This document shows, one piece after another, positions 52,067 through 59,695 of a stretch of DNA of 64,000 bases (its first letter is position 1; each line of letters starts with the position of its first letter). Origin of the DNA: Pseudoduganella violacea. Lineage in GTDB: Bacteria > Pseudomonadota > Gammaproteobacteria > Burkholderiales > Burkholderiaceae_D. The DNA lies in the NCBI RefSeq assembly GCF_014191875.1, contig NZ_JACHXD010000005.1, positions 186,001 to 250,000 on the forward strand. Reading direction: 5' to 3'. The position numbers and the translations under genes are program-made. The notes beneath the pieces are model-generated. The model worked only from the letters and a program-made list of their open reading frames with translations, was not told the DNA's origin and ran no database searches.

Positions 52067-53299
52067 ATGACTAAAGACGCGAAAAACCTGATCGTCGGCC
52101 TCGACATCGGCACCTCCAAGGTGGTGGCGGTGGTGGCCGAAGTGATGGCCGATGGACGCCACGAAGTAATCGGCCTGGGCCAGCACGAATCGAAGGGCTT
52201 GAAGAAGGGCGTTGTCGTCAATATCGAGGCGACGGTCGAATCCATTCAGCGCGCGCTGGAGGAGGCGGAGCTGATGGCCGACTGCAAGATCCGCAATGTC
52301 TATGCCGGCATCGCAGGCAGCCATATCCGCAGCTTCAATTCCAGCGGTATGGTCGCCATCAAGGACAAGGAAGTCACCGCGACCGACGTGGCGCGCGTGA
52401 TCGAAACGGCGAAGGCGGTCAATATCCCGACTGACCAGCAGCTGCTGCATACCGTGCCGCAGGAATTCATCGTCGACAGCCAGGAAGACGTGCGCGAGCC
52501 GATCGGCATGAGCGGCATCCGCCTGGAAGTGAAAGTGCATATCGTCACCGGCGCCGTGAGCGCGGTGCAGAACATCGTCAAGTGCGTGCGCCGCTGCGGT
52601 CTGGAAGTATCGGACCTGATCTTGCAGCCGATGGCTTCGGCCGACGCCGTGCTCACCACCGACGAGAAGGAATTGGGCGTGGTGCTGATCGATATCGGCG
52701 GCGGCACCACCGACGTTGCAGTGTTCTCGGACGGCGCGATCCGCCACACGGCGGTGATTCCGATTGCCGGCGACCAGATCACCAACGATATTGCCATGGC
52801 CCTGCGCACGCCGACGGCCGAAGCGGAAGAAATCAAGATCCGCTACGGCGTCGCCAAGCAGGTGCTGGCCGACCCTGGCGAACACCTGGAAGTGCCGGGC
52901 CTGGGCGACCGTGGCTCGCGCAATCTGTCGCGCCAGGCGCTGGCTGCCGTCATCGAGCCGCGCGTGGAAGAGCTGTTCGCGATGGTGCACCAGGTGGTGC
53001 GCGAGTCCGGCTATGAAGGCGTGCTGTCCTCGGGCATCGTCCTGACCGGCGGCACCTCCATCATGCCCGGCATGGTCGAAATGGCGGAAGACATCTTCCT
53101 CAAGCCGGCGCGCATGGGCACGCCGGATTACCGCGGCCAATTGGCCGACGTGGTGCGCAGCCCGCGCTACGCCACGGTCCTGGGCCTGCTGCAGGAAGCG
53201 AAGAAGCAATACCTGCGCGGCCACATCGTGACCCGCCAGGACGGTTCGGTGAAGGCGGTCTGGCAGCGCATGAAGGAATGGTTCCTCGGGAACTTCTGA
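52067..53299 (+). CDS. ftsA: Cell division protein FtsA
   Basis: Actin-like ATPase of 410 aa that tethers FtsZ to the membrane. Phosphate-1 loop GLDIGTSKVVAVVAEV near residue 9, 1C domain with VKVHIVTGAVSAVQNIVKC near 158, phosphate-2 DIGGGTTDVAVFSDG near 210, and adenosine motif LTGGTSIMPGMVEMA near 330. The C-terminal amphipathic helix (VWQRMKEWFLGNF) is the membrane anchor. Separated from ftsZ by 133 bp that carry a leader structure. Confidence 0.96.
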   Translation: MTKDAKNLIVGLDIGTSKVVAVVAEVMADGRHEVIGLGQHESKGLKKGVVVNIEATVESIQRALEEAELMADCKIRNVYAGIAGSHIRSFNSSGMVAIKDKEVTATDVARVIETAKAVNIPTDQQLLHTVPQEFIVDSQEDVREPIGMSGIRLEVKVHIVTGAVSAVQNIVKCVRRCGLEVSDLILQPMASADAVLTTDEKELGVVLIDIGGGTTDVAVFSDGAIRHTAVIPIAGDQITNDIAMALRTPTAEAEEIKIRYGVAKQVLADPGEHLEVPGLGDRGSRNLSRQALAAVIEPRVEELFAMVHQVVRESGYEGVLSSGIVLTGGTSIMPGMVEMAEDIFLKPARMGTPDYRGQLADVVRSPRYATVLGLLQEAKKQYLRGHIVTRQDGSVKAVWQRMKEWFLGNF

Positions 53300-53361
53300 T
53301 TTTTTTGTAGTGGCAGGGCAGTACAAGAGCAAAGCTTTAAGGATATTGATAAACAAACGCA

Positions 53362-53411
53362 GTTTTCAATCCCCAGTTCTCCTACCGATATGAGCACTGG
53401 CGCTTGAAAAC
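53362..53411 (+). other. Inverted repeat in the ftsZ leader
   Basis: GTTTTCAA (53362-53369) is repeated inverted as TTGAAAAC (53404-53411), 34 nt apart, within the 133-bp ftsA-ftsZ gap. It ends about 20 nt before the ftsZ ribosome site AGGAG. It could fold in the leader mRNA or be a protein-binding dyad. Confidence 0.45.
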
Positions 53412-53432
53412 CGCATTCTTTAGGAGTACATC

Positions 53433-54659
53433 ATGGAGTTCGATATGGTCGATAACGCAGCACTGGGAACGGTCATCAAGGTTGTCGGCGTTGGCGGCGC
53501 CGGCGGCAATGCGGTCCAGCACATGATCAACAAGGGCATGAGCGGCGTGGAATTCATCGCCGCCAATACCGACGCGCAGGCACTGTCCGCGTCGAAGGCC
53601 AATAACCTGATCCAGATCGGCGACAGCGGCCTGGGCGCCGGCATGAAACCGGACGTCGGCCGCCAACTGGCCGAGGAATCGCGCAGCCGCATCGAAGACT
53701 CCCTGCGCGGCGCGCACATGGTCTTCATCGCTGCCGGCATGGGCGGCGGCACCGGCACCGGCGCCGCGCCCATCGTGGCCGAAGTGGCCAAGTCCCTGGG
53801 CGCGCTGACCGTCGCCGTGGTTTCCAAGCCTTTCTCGCACGAAGGCCAGAAGTGCATGGACATCGCCGAAGAAGGCCTGGAACAGCTGTCGCAGAACGTC
53901 GACTCGCTGATCGTGATCCTGAACGAGAAGCTGGAAGAGATCTACGAAGACGAAAGCCTGATCGAGTGGCTGCAGCACGCCGACGACGTGCTGAACAACG
54001 CCGTGGCCGGCATCGCCGAGATCATCAATGTGCCGGGCCATATCAACGTCGACTTCAACGACGTGAAGACCATCATGGGCGAGCAGGGCAAGGCCATGAT
54101 GGGCACCGCCACCGCCTCCGGCGTGGACCGCGCGCGCATCGCCGCCGAACAAGCCGTGGCTTCGCCGCTGCTCGATGGCGTCGACCTGTCGGGCGCGCGC
54201 GGCGTGCTGGTCAACGTGACCGCCAGCCGTGGCCTGAAAGGTAAGGAAATCAAGGAAGTCATGGCCGCCGTGCGCGCCTTCGCCGCGCCGGACGCGTCGA
54301 TCGCCCAAGGCATCGCCTACGACGACGAGATGGGCGACGCGATCCGCGTCACCGTGGTGGCGACCGGCCTGGGCAAGGGCAAGAAGCATGTGCAACTGGT
54401 GCCCCAGCAAGTGCTGCGCACCGGCACCCACAACAGCCCGCTGACCCCGTCGGCAGCGCTGGGCGGCGGCGCCGCGACCACCTCCGTGTCGATGGGCGCG
54501 GCAGGCGGCCTGACCGGCGGCGGCGCGCAAGCCTTCGACGGCATGAAAGCGCCGGCCGTATGGCGCCGAGAATCCGCATCCGAACAGGTGCGCGCGCTGC
54601 AAAACAATGGCATGGAAACCTACGACATTCCAGCCTTCCTGCGCAAGCAGGCTGACTAA
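53433..54659 (+). CDS. ftsZ: Cell division protein FtsZ
   Basis: Tubulin-like GTPase of 408 aa that forms the Z ring. IKVVGVGGAGGNAVQHMI near residue 15, tubulin signature AGMGGGTGTGAAPIVAEVAK near 106, synergy loop NVDFNDVKTIMGEQGKAMMG near 205. The variable linker is Gly/Ala-rich (about 320-370), and the C-terminal peptide ETYDIPAFLRKQAD binds FtsA and other partners. A good AGGAG lies 8 nt upstream. It is the last gene of the dcw cluster; lpxC, which often follows, is about 5 kb away here. Confidence 0.98.
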   Translation: MEFDMVDNAALGTVIKVVGVGGAGGNAVQHMINKGMSGVEFIAANTDAQALSASKANNLIQIGDSGLGAGMKPDVGRQLAEESRSRIEDSLRGAHMVFIAAGMGGGTGTGAAPIVAEVAKSLGALTVAVVSKPFSHEGQKCMDIAEEGLEQLSQNVDSLIVILNEKLEEIYEDESLIEWLQHADDVLNNAVAGIAEIINVPGHINVDFNDVKTIMGEQGKAMMGTATASGVDRARIAAEQAVASPLLDGVDLSGARGVLVNVTASRGLKGKEIKEVMAAVRAFAAPDASIAQGIAYDDEMGDAIRVTVVATGLGKGKKHVQLVPQQVLRTGTHNSPLTPSAALGGGAATTSVSMGAAGGLTGGGAQAFDGMKAPAVWRRESASEQVRALQNNGMETYDIPAFLRKQAD

Positions 54660-54683
54660 GCCGGTTTAGACCGGCCCGGTCGG

Positions 54684-54728
54684 CCGCGCCGCCGCCCGCT
54701 TCCTACCCGGAACGGCGCGGCGGCGCGG
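54684..54728. terminator. GC-rich hairpin downstream of ftsZ
   Basis: A 12-bp GC stem (54684-54695 with 54717-54728) just after ftsZ, followed by GGCATTTC with only a short T run. It may slow or end transcription with Rho. Confidence 0.5.
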
Positions 54729-54777
54729 GCATTTCTGCACACTTTATTCGGCTCTGGCATACTGCTGCCGGGGCATG

Positions 54778-54799
54778 CCGCGCGCTGCGCGGTTTTTTT
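54778..54799 (+). terminator. Rho-independent terminator between ftsZ and the peroxiredoxin gene
   Basis: CCGCGC (54778-54783), a 3-nt loop, GCGCGG (54787-54792) and seven T residues (54793-54799). It ends read-through from the dcw cluster just before the peroxiredoxin gene, or attenuates that gene if its promoter lies upstream. Confidence 0.88.
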
Positions 54800-54829
54800 A
54801 TTTCCACATTAGAAAAGAGGAGTCACGCC

Positions 54830-55333
54830 ATGACCATCAAGATCGGCGACACCCTGCCGGAAGGCAGCCTGTCTGAATTTATCGAAACCGAGACCGAGGG
54901 CTGCGCCCTGGGTCCGAACACCTTCAATGTGCAGGATCTGGTCAAGGGCAAGAAGATCGCCATCTTCGGCCTGCCAGGCGCCTACACCCCCACCTGCTCG
55001 GCCCAGCACGTGCCGGGCTATGTCAAGCACGCCGCCGAGCTGAAAGCCAAGGGCGTCGATGAAATCTGGTGCATCTCGGTCAACGATGCCTTCGTGATGG
55101 GCGCCTGGGGCCGCGACCAGAAAGCCACCGGCACCGTGCGCATGATGGCCGACGGCAATGCCGCCTACTCCAAGGCCCTGGGCCTGGACGCCGACTTCAG
55201 CAAATTCGGCATGGGCACCCGTTCCCAGCGCTACTCCATGCTGGTGGAAGACGGCGTGGTCAAGCAGCTCAACGTCGAGCAGGGCGGCAAGTTCGAAGTC
55301 TCGAACGCCGAAACCATGCTGGGCCAGCTGTAA
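54830..55333 (+). CDS. Peroxiredoxin, Prx5 type
   Basis: Thiol peroxidase of 167 aa that reduces hydrogen peroxide and alkyl peroxides. The active-site motif PGAYTPTCSAQHVPGY holds the peroxidatic Cys near residue 56; Thr and the later Arg (GMGTRSQRYSML, near 132) complete the pocket. A further Cys near 82 (WCISVNDAF) could act as the resolving residue or be reduced by glutaredoxin/glutathione, as in the Prx5 family. Two stop-to-start spacings and its own ribosome site (AGAGGAG) suggest a single-gene unit. Confidence 0.93.
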   Translation: MTIKIGDTLPEGSLSEFIETETEGCALGPNTFNVQDLVKGKKIAIFGLPGAYTPTCSAQHVPGYVKHAAELKAKGVDEIWCISVNDAFVMGAWGRDQKATGTVRMMADGNAAYSKALGLDADFSKFGMGTRSQRYSMLVEDGVVKQLNVEQGGKFEVSNAETMLGQL

Positions 55334-55380
55334 TTTGTAGTCCCTTGCGCGGAGAAACGGCCGTCGCCGCTTCTCCCGCC

Positions 55381-55401
55381 CGCTGGTCTTACAGACCAGC
55401 G
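55381..55401. other. Perfect hairpin after the peroxiredoxin gene
   Basis: CGCTGGTCT and AGACCAGCG (55381-55389, 55393-55401) form a 9-bp stem with a 3-nt loop. No T run follows, so termination is uncertain. The rest of the 243-bp gap before the next gene is AT-rich and shows no gene. Confidence 0.6.
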
Positions 55402-55576
55402 CCTGCCTGGTTGAATTGTATTTATATGACAACAAATTGCTTTTAATAATAAGCAATTTCGTCTATGCATCCCGTCTTGCCCCATACTCCCGCAAGTTGT
55501 ACTGTTTGTAAAAAAACATCTTTCAAAATGCTAGTTTCTGACGGCGTTTTGGATCAACTTACTGGGGAGAAATGCA

Positions 55577-56476
55577 ATGAAAAGAATTTATTGCGTACTG
55601 GGAAGCTGCATCTTGGCCGGCTGCGCCGCGAAGCCCGAACTGGTCTACCATAAGATCGACAGCGGCACGCCGGCGGCCTACAAGGAAAACATCGCCGACT
55701 CCTATTACCGCAACGCCTCCGTCGTCAGCGTCAGCGTGCAGGAACCCAAAGATCCGCAAAAGCCTGGTCCACTGACCTATGTCATCGCCTCCACGCCCAC
55801 CGAGGCCCGCGATTTCAAGATCGGCATCGAACCCGTCAATAACCTGCTCAACACCACCAAGATCACCATCACCAAGCCGGAGAACAGCGAACGCTATGCG
55901 AGCGGCGGCAGCGAAACCAAAGACAATCTGAAAGACACCATCACCGCCGTCGGTGGACTGGTGGCGAAGGCGGTCGCCATGGCCGCGCCCTCGTCGCAGC
56001 CGCAAGCGGCCGGTGCCGACTCCTGCAGCGCCAAGCTGGGCGAAGTCGCCACGGTCGATCTGAGCGCCGCATTGATGAAAAAAGCGTCGCAATCGTTTAC
56101 CGCGCGCTTCGATAAAGCCGACCCGGCCAGCGCCTGCATCAAGGTGGAGCTGCAGGGCGTGCCGCTCGACGCGATTCCGGTGGACGATTACCCCTGGGGC
56201 AAAAAAACCAGCGCGTATTTCTATTCGGCCTGCCGCAGCGCCACCATCACGGTCAGCTATCCGGATAAGAGCCGGCAGCCGCTGGTCAAAATCGTCCGCG
56301 TGGCCGATCCCGGCTTCCTGCAGTACGTGCACTATCCGTTCAAGGGCGTCATTACCATGCATTCGGAATGCGGGGTCTCGGTCAAGACCGACGGCACGGC
56401 GGACCCGCTGGCGGGCGTGGCGGCGATGACGGAGCTGCTGAAGCAGGCGGAGGCCATCAAAGGGGCCAATAAATGA
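55577..56476 (+). CDS. Putative lipoprotein of unknown function paired with a metzincin
   Basis: A 299-aa exported protein that I do not recognise. The lipobox LAGC (Cys16) follows MKRIYCVLGSCI, so it is a probable lipoprotein. The mature protein is mixed alpha/beta with segments DSYYRNASVVSVSVQEP, YVIASTPTEARDFKIGIEPV and VGGLVAKAVAMAAPSSQPQ (a flexible linker near 140-155), and a C-terminal half with SFTARFDKADPASACIKVEL and YFYSACRSATITVSYPDKSR. It overlaps the following metalloprotease gene by 4 nt, so the two are translationally coupled; it could be an inhibitor, chaperone or surface anchor of the protease. GGGGAG precedes the start. Confidence 0.75.
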   Translation: MKRIYCVLGSCILAGCAAKPELVYHKIDSGTPAAYKENIADSYYRNASVVSVSVQEPKDPQKPGPLTYVIASTPTEARDFKIGIEPVNNLLNTTKITITKPENSERYASGGSETKDNLKDTITAVGGLVAKAVAMAAPSSQPQAAGADSCSAKLGEVATVDLSAALMKKASQSFTARFDKADPASACIKVELQGVPLDAIPVDDYPWGKKTSAYFYSACRSATITVSYPDKSRQPLVKIVRVADPGFLQYVHYPFKGVITMHSECGVSVKTDGTADPLAGVAAMTELLKQAEAIKGANK

Positions 56477-57579
56477 CAGCGCGCAGGACGCCGGCCGGAC
56501 TGCGCCCCCTGGCCGGCATGCTGCTGCTGTGCGCGGCGTCCTGCCAGGCCAGCGACAGCGTGCTGGCCGCCAATCCCGCCGGCGTGTTTGAGCGCCTGAT
56601 CCTGGATGCCATCGCCGTCGCCGATCGCAACGCGGAAAAATCCGGTTTTTTCGCGGAAAGCATTGCGGCCGCCCGATCGATCGCGCAGAATTCCGCGCTG
56701 TGGACCGGCGACAAAATCTCCGTGTGTTTCTGGAATGGCGAGGAAGCGGCGCGCCTGGCCGTGGCGCAAAGCGCGCAGCGCTGGAACAAGGCATCCCGCA
56801 TCGCGCTCGACCTCTACGAGGCGTCCGGCAAGACGCGCCGCTGCGTCAATGCGGAGACGGCCGATATCCGGGTCTCGCTGAATGGCCAGGATGCGGCCCT
56901 GCGCTACTTCCCCGGCCAGGAACGCCAGGGCAACTGGTCGCTGATCGGACGCCAGAGCAATTTTCCGCCGGTCGGCGAGGGCAGGGGCGTGCGCTACGAC
57001 GTCACCGTGAATTTGCCGGAAGTGCTTGGCAAGCTGGCGCTGAACGATCTGGACCAGCTGGACTTCACCGTGGGCCATGAGTTTGGCCATGCCCTGGGGC
57101 TGCTGCATGAGTTTCAAGCCGAGGTCTGCGCGGGCTGGATCGACATCGATACGCTGGCCAGCGACCAGGGGTGGGCCAAGCCGGATGCCGCGCTCAACCT
57201 GGCGCCGCTTACCGATCTGACCATCCGCTACCAGACGGTGGGCGCCTACGACAAGTTCTCCATCATGCAGTACAACTTCGCAGCCAAGTACTATGTGCAA
57301 AAGCCGCCGGAAGTGAATCCCTGCCGGCGGGACAAGGATGTGATTGCGCCCTCAAAAGGGGACTTCGCCACGCTGAAGGAGTTGTACGGCAAGCCCAAGG
57401 GACAGGTCGTGGCGGCGACCCAGGTCTTGCGCGTGTATGGCGGCATGGCCGGCTTGCGCGACAAGCTGCTCAAGCGGCGCCAATTCGCTTTGCAGAACCA
57501 CCCGCCGGTGGCCGATGCGCTGGGCGAGGTGCAGCGCGCGCTGCAGCGGCTGGAAGACTTGGAGCAGGGACGCTACTAG
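56473..57579 (+). CDS. Secreted metzincin metalloprotease (astacin/matrixin-like)
   Basis: Exported zinc protease of 368 aa. N-terminal signal (RPLAGMLLLCAASCQAS). The full zinc signature HEFGHALGLLHE lies near residue 200, matching HExxHxxGxxHE, with a Met-turn SIMQYN near 260: the hallmarks of metzincins, closest to astacin or matrixin by the final Glu and the Met-turn. Before it lie VCFWNGEEAARLAVAQSAQR and NAETADIRVSLNG, typical of the matrixin-like N-terminal sheet. The C-terminal 70 residues are helical and charged. No classical propeptide cysteine switch is evident. Coupled to the upstream lipoprotein gene. Substrate unknown. Confidence 0.85.
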   Translation: MTARRTPAGLRPLAGMLLLCAASCQASDSVLAANPAGVFERLILDAIAVADRNAEKSGFFAESIAAARSIAQNSALWTGDKISVCFWNGEEAARLAVAQSAQRWNKASRIALDLYEASGKTRRCVNAETADIRVSLNGQDAALRYFPGQERQGNWSLIGRQSNFPPVGEGRGVRYDVTVNLPEVLGKLALNDLDQLDFTVGHEFGHALGLLHEFQAEVCAGWIDIDTLASDQGWAKPDAALNLAPLTDLTIRYQTVGAYDKFSIMQYNFAAKYYVQKPPEVNPCRRDKDVIAPSKGDFATLKELYGKPKGQVVAATQVLRVYGGMAGLRDKLLKRRQFALQNHPPVADALGEVQRALQRLEDLEQGRY

Positions 57580-57595
57580 CCGGTGCGCGTGGCGG

Positions 57596-57630
57596 GCGGC
57601 AAGAAGGGGATCAACGTCCCTTCTTGCCGC
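57596..57630. terminator. 13-bp inverted repeat between convergent metzincin and SET genes
   Basis: Positions 57596-57608 pair perfectly with 57618-57630 around a 9-nt loop. The loop contains the stop codon of the SET gene, so the last codons of that gene form one arm. No T run follows on either strand; a Rho-assisted or stem-protected end for both transcripts is possible. Confidence 0.5.
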
Positions 57631-58129
57631 GCTTGGGCGCGAGCATGGTGCCGCTGCAAGTGGGCGCGCCGCAGAAACAGGCGAAGGCGCGCTTGACGGC
57701 GGCGGTGTGGCGGGCTTCGTAAATCAGGCCGTAGTTGTACTTGAGTTCTTCGCCGGGCGCGATCGGGTGCAGGGCGTGGATGAAGACGCGGCCATCCTCC
57801 TCGACCGCTTCGCAGTTCGGCTCGCAGGCATGGTTGATCCAGCGCGATTCGTTGCCGCCCGCGCCGCCGTCGATGAGCATGCCGTCATCCAGGCTGAAGA
57901 AGAAGGTATGGTTGATGGGGCCGCCTTTTTCCTCATTGCGGCGGCAGGTTTCCTCCCAGCTCACGCGCTCGCCCGTGTACTCGATGATGCGTTCACCGGG
58001 CGTGATGGCGCATAGCGCAAACACGCCCTGGCCATGGATGGACGAGTTGCGCACCTCGCACACGGCGGAAGGGGCGGACAGGCTGGCGGAATCGGAGAGG
58101 GAGGCGGGCAGGGTCATGACGCCAATCAT
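57611..58129 (-). CDS. SET domain protein with post-SET motif (putative lysine methyltransferase)
   Basis: Protein of 172 aa with a complete SET fold. VRNSSIHGQGVFALCAITPG near residue 26, IIEYTGERVSWEE near 48, the SAM-binding pseudoknot RWINHACEPNCEAVEEDG near 98, and GEELKYNYGL with the catalytic Tyr near 130. A post-SET zinc motif CFCGAPTCSGTML follows near 152, giving three cysteines that with NHxC can bind zinc. Such proteins are eukaryote-like but occur in many bacteria, where substrates are mostly unknown. Ends in a basic tail (APKRGKKGR). ATG at 58129 or 58117 are both possible. Confidence 0.9.
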   Translation of the reverse strand: MIGVMTLPASLSDSASLSAPSAVCEVRNSSIHGQGVFALCAITPGERIIEYTGERVSWEETCRRNEEKGGPINHTFFFSLDDGMLIDGGAGGNESRWINHACEPNCEAVEEDGRVFIHALHPIAPGEELKYNYGLIYEARHTAAVKRAFACFCGAPTCSGTMLAPKRGKKGR

Positions 58130-58234
58130 AACCTGCTCTGTGCTGTTGCGCCGTCCCTGCTTTTACGCGGGGCTTTTCGTGTCGCGCCAGGTATCATGCC
58201 AGAGGCCTTCCTAGAATTCAGGAATGGGGCGGTC

Positions 58235-58528
58235 GTGAAATATATAACCGTGGAAGATGTGCTGCAACTGATCGCCAGGGATAAGCCGGCACACTATGAA
58301 GCAAGCCGGAACGAAAGCTACGAGGAATGGCTGCTGCGCACCGTGAATGCTGCCATCGCCGGCTTGGGCGATGGCAGCAACCCCGTATTCACGCCCGAAG
58401 AATGGGCGCGCCTGAAAGCGCAATGCTGGGAGCGGCTGGATGATGAGGGTTCTGCGCAGCCTGGGGTACCTAAGATCTTGACGCGATTACCCGCTATATC
58501 GCAGGGTTTGACCGCAAGGCGGCGTTGA
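58235..58528 (+). CDS. Small protein, possible antitoxin of a decayed toxin-antitoxin pair
   Basis: A 97-aa frame beginning with GTG at 58235 behind GGAATGGGGCGG; an ATG at 58196 is an alternative. The first 75 residues are well formed: MKYITVEDVLQLIARDK, NESYEEWLLRTVNAAIAGLG, and VFTPEEWARLKAQCWERLDD with an amphipathic helix as in antitoxin tails. The last 20 residues (VPKILTRLPAISQGLTARRR) read through the start of a toxin-like frame and look like out-of-frame sequence, so the original stop has probably been lost. Not recognised as a named family; antitoxin role inferred from the following gene remnant. Confidence 0.5.
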   Translation: MKYITVEDVLQLIARDKPAHYEASRNESYEEWLLRTVNAAIAGLGDGSNPVFTPEEWARLKAQCWERLDDEGSAQPGVPKILTRLPAISQGLTARRR

Positions 58529-58716
58529 ATATGCGGGATAGCATCGATGTCCAGGTCGGCAAGTTGGCCGATCCGAATTATCCGCGCCGGACCGGCTGCG
58601 TTCCTGGAACTTTCGAACTGGTCGCGCACCGCAATTCCATCGTCACCTTTCAGCAAGACGCAGCGGCGGTGACTGTTTTGCGCGTAGTGCACGCGCGGCG
58701 GCGCTATCCCTGGGAC
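58443..58716 (+). pseudogene. RelE/ParE-family toxin remnant, frameshifted
   Basis: ATG at 58443 opens MRVLRSLGYLRS and stops at a TGA (58479-58481). Shifted into the neighbouring frame from 58474, the sequence continues as DLDAITRYIAGFDRKAA and LNMRDSIDVQVGKLADPNYP, then RTGCVPGTFELVAHRNSIVT, then AVTVLRVVHARRRYP. This is the order of the ParE/RelE toxin fold (N-terminal helical hairpin, then VPGTFELV and LRVVHARRRYP). A single base loss or gain near 58470 would explain the break. The frame also lacks a stop after RRYP and runs on into the EamA gene, so the end is damaged too. It overlaps the possible antitoxin gene. Confidence 0.65.
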
Positions 58717-58777
58717 AACATGATCGCCGGGCTTTGCGTACAATGGACGGTCCCGCTCAACTATCTGGATCGCCCGC

Positions 58778-59662
58778 GTGACCCCGCAATCGAAAGAAAA
58801 CCTGCAAGCCATTTACGCCATGCTCGCCGCCGTCGCCATGTTCTCCTTCATGGATACGACGATGAAGCTGCTGGCCGCCCACTATCCCCCCATGCAGGTG
58901 ACGGCGTTGCGCTGCCTGTGCTCGCTGCCCCTGGTCTGCGTCTATCTCGGCTATCGAGGCAAATTCGGCAATCTATTCAAGGTGCGCTGGCCGCTACAGA
59001 TCTTCCGTGGCGCGCTCGGCATCGCCATGCTGACCCTGTTCGCCTATGCGCTCAAATCGCTGCCGCTGGCGGAAACCTATTCCATCTTCTTCATCGGCCC
59101 GGCCCTGATCACGGCCCTGTCGGTCTTCGTGCTCAAGGAAAAAGTGGACCGGATGCAGTGGCTGGCCATCGCGGTCGGCCTGGGCGGGGTGCTGGTGGTG
59201 CTGCGTCCCGACGGCGGCAATCTGGTGTCGCTGGCGGGGCTGGCCGTGCTGGCCTCGGCCGCCTGCTATGCGATCTCGGCCGTGGCCAGCCGCATCCTGA
59301 GCCGCACCGACGCGCCAGAACACATCATGTTCTGGGTGCTGGTGCTGATGGGGGCCGGCGCGCTGCCGCTCAGCTACCAGGGTTGGGTGCCGCTGCGTCC
59401 GGAAGACTGGCCGGTGCTGCTGGGCCTGGCCGTCAGCGGCTTCCTCGGCCAGCTGGCGCTGACCGTGGCCTTCAGCCGCGGCAAGGCTTCGATCGTGGCG
59501 CCGTTCGAATACTCGGCCCTGGCCTGGGGCGTGGGCATCGACTGGGTACTGTGGAATACGCTGCCCGACGGCTATACCCTGCTGGGCGCGGCCATCATCA
59601 TCGGCAGCGGCATCTACCTGGTGCGGCGCGAAGCCGTGCACGCGGAAGCCGAGCATCCCTGA
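58778..59662 (+). CDS. EamA/DMT superfamily transporter
   Basis: Inner-membrane permease of 294 aa with ten helices in two EamA repeats (IYAMLAAVAMFSFMDTTMKL at the start; LAGLAVLASAACYAISAVAS in the second half). Conserved YSIFFIGPALITALSVFVLKE closes the first repeat, and SIVAPFEYSALAWGVGIDWV the second. The family exports amino acids, nucleotides or other metabolites; the substrate cannot be read. The start is GTG at 58778, giving MTPQSKENLQ. It lies 33 nt before lpxC and may be co-transcribed with it. Confidence 0.88.
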   Translation: MTPQSKENLQAIYAMLAAVAMFSFMDTTMKLLAAHYPPMQVTALRCLCSLPLVCVYLGYRGKFGNLFKVRWPLQIFRGALGIAMLTLFAYALKSLPLAETYSIFFIGPALITALSVFVLKEKVDRMQWLAIAVGLGGVLVVLRPDGGNLVSLAGLAVLASAACYAISAVASRILSRTDAPEHIMFWVLVLMGAGALPLSYQGWVPLRPEDWPVLLGLAVSGFLGQLALTVAFSRGKASIVAPFEYSALAWGVGIDWVLWNTLPDGYTLLGAAIIIGSGIYLVRREAVHAEAEHP

Positions 59663-59695
59663 GCTGCCGCCGGGCAAAGCCGATATAATCTCAGC

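Noticed and set aside
58525-59688. A 387-codon plus-strand frame from a TTG codon
   Set aside because: Only its first 64 codons resemble a protein (toxin remnant); the rest is an out-of-frame reading of the EamA gene.
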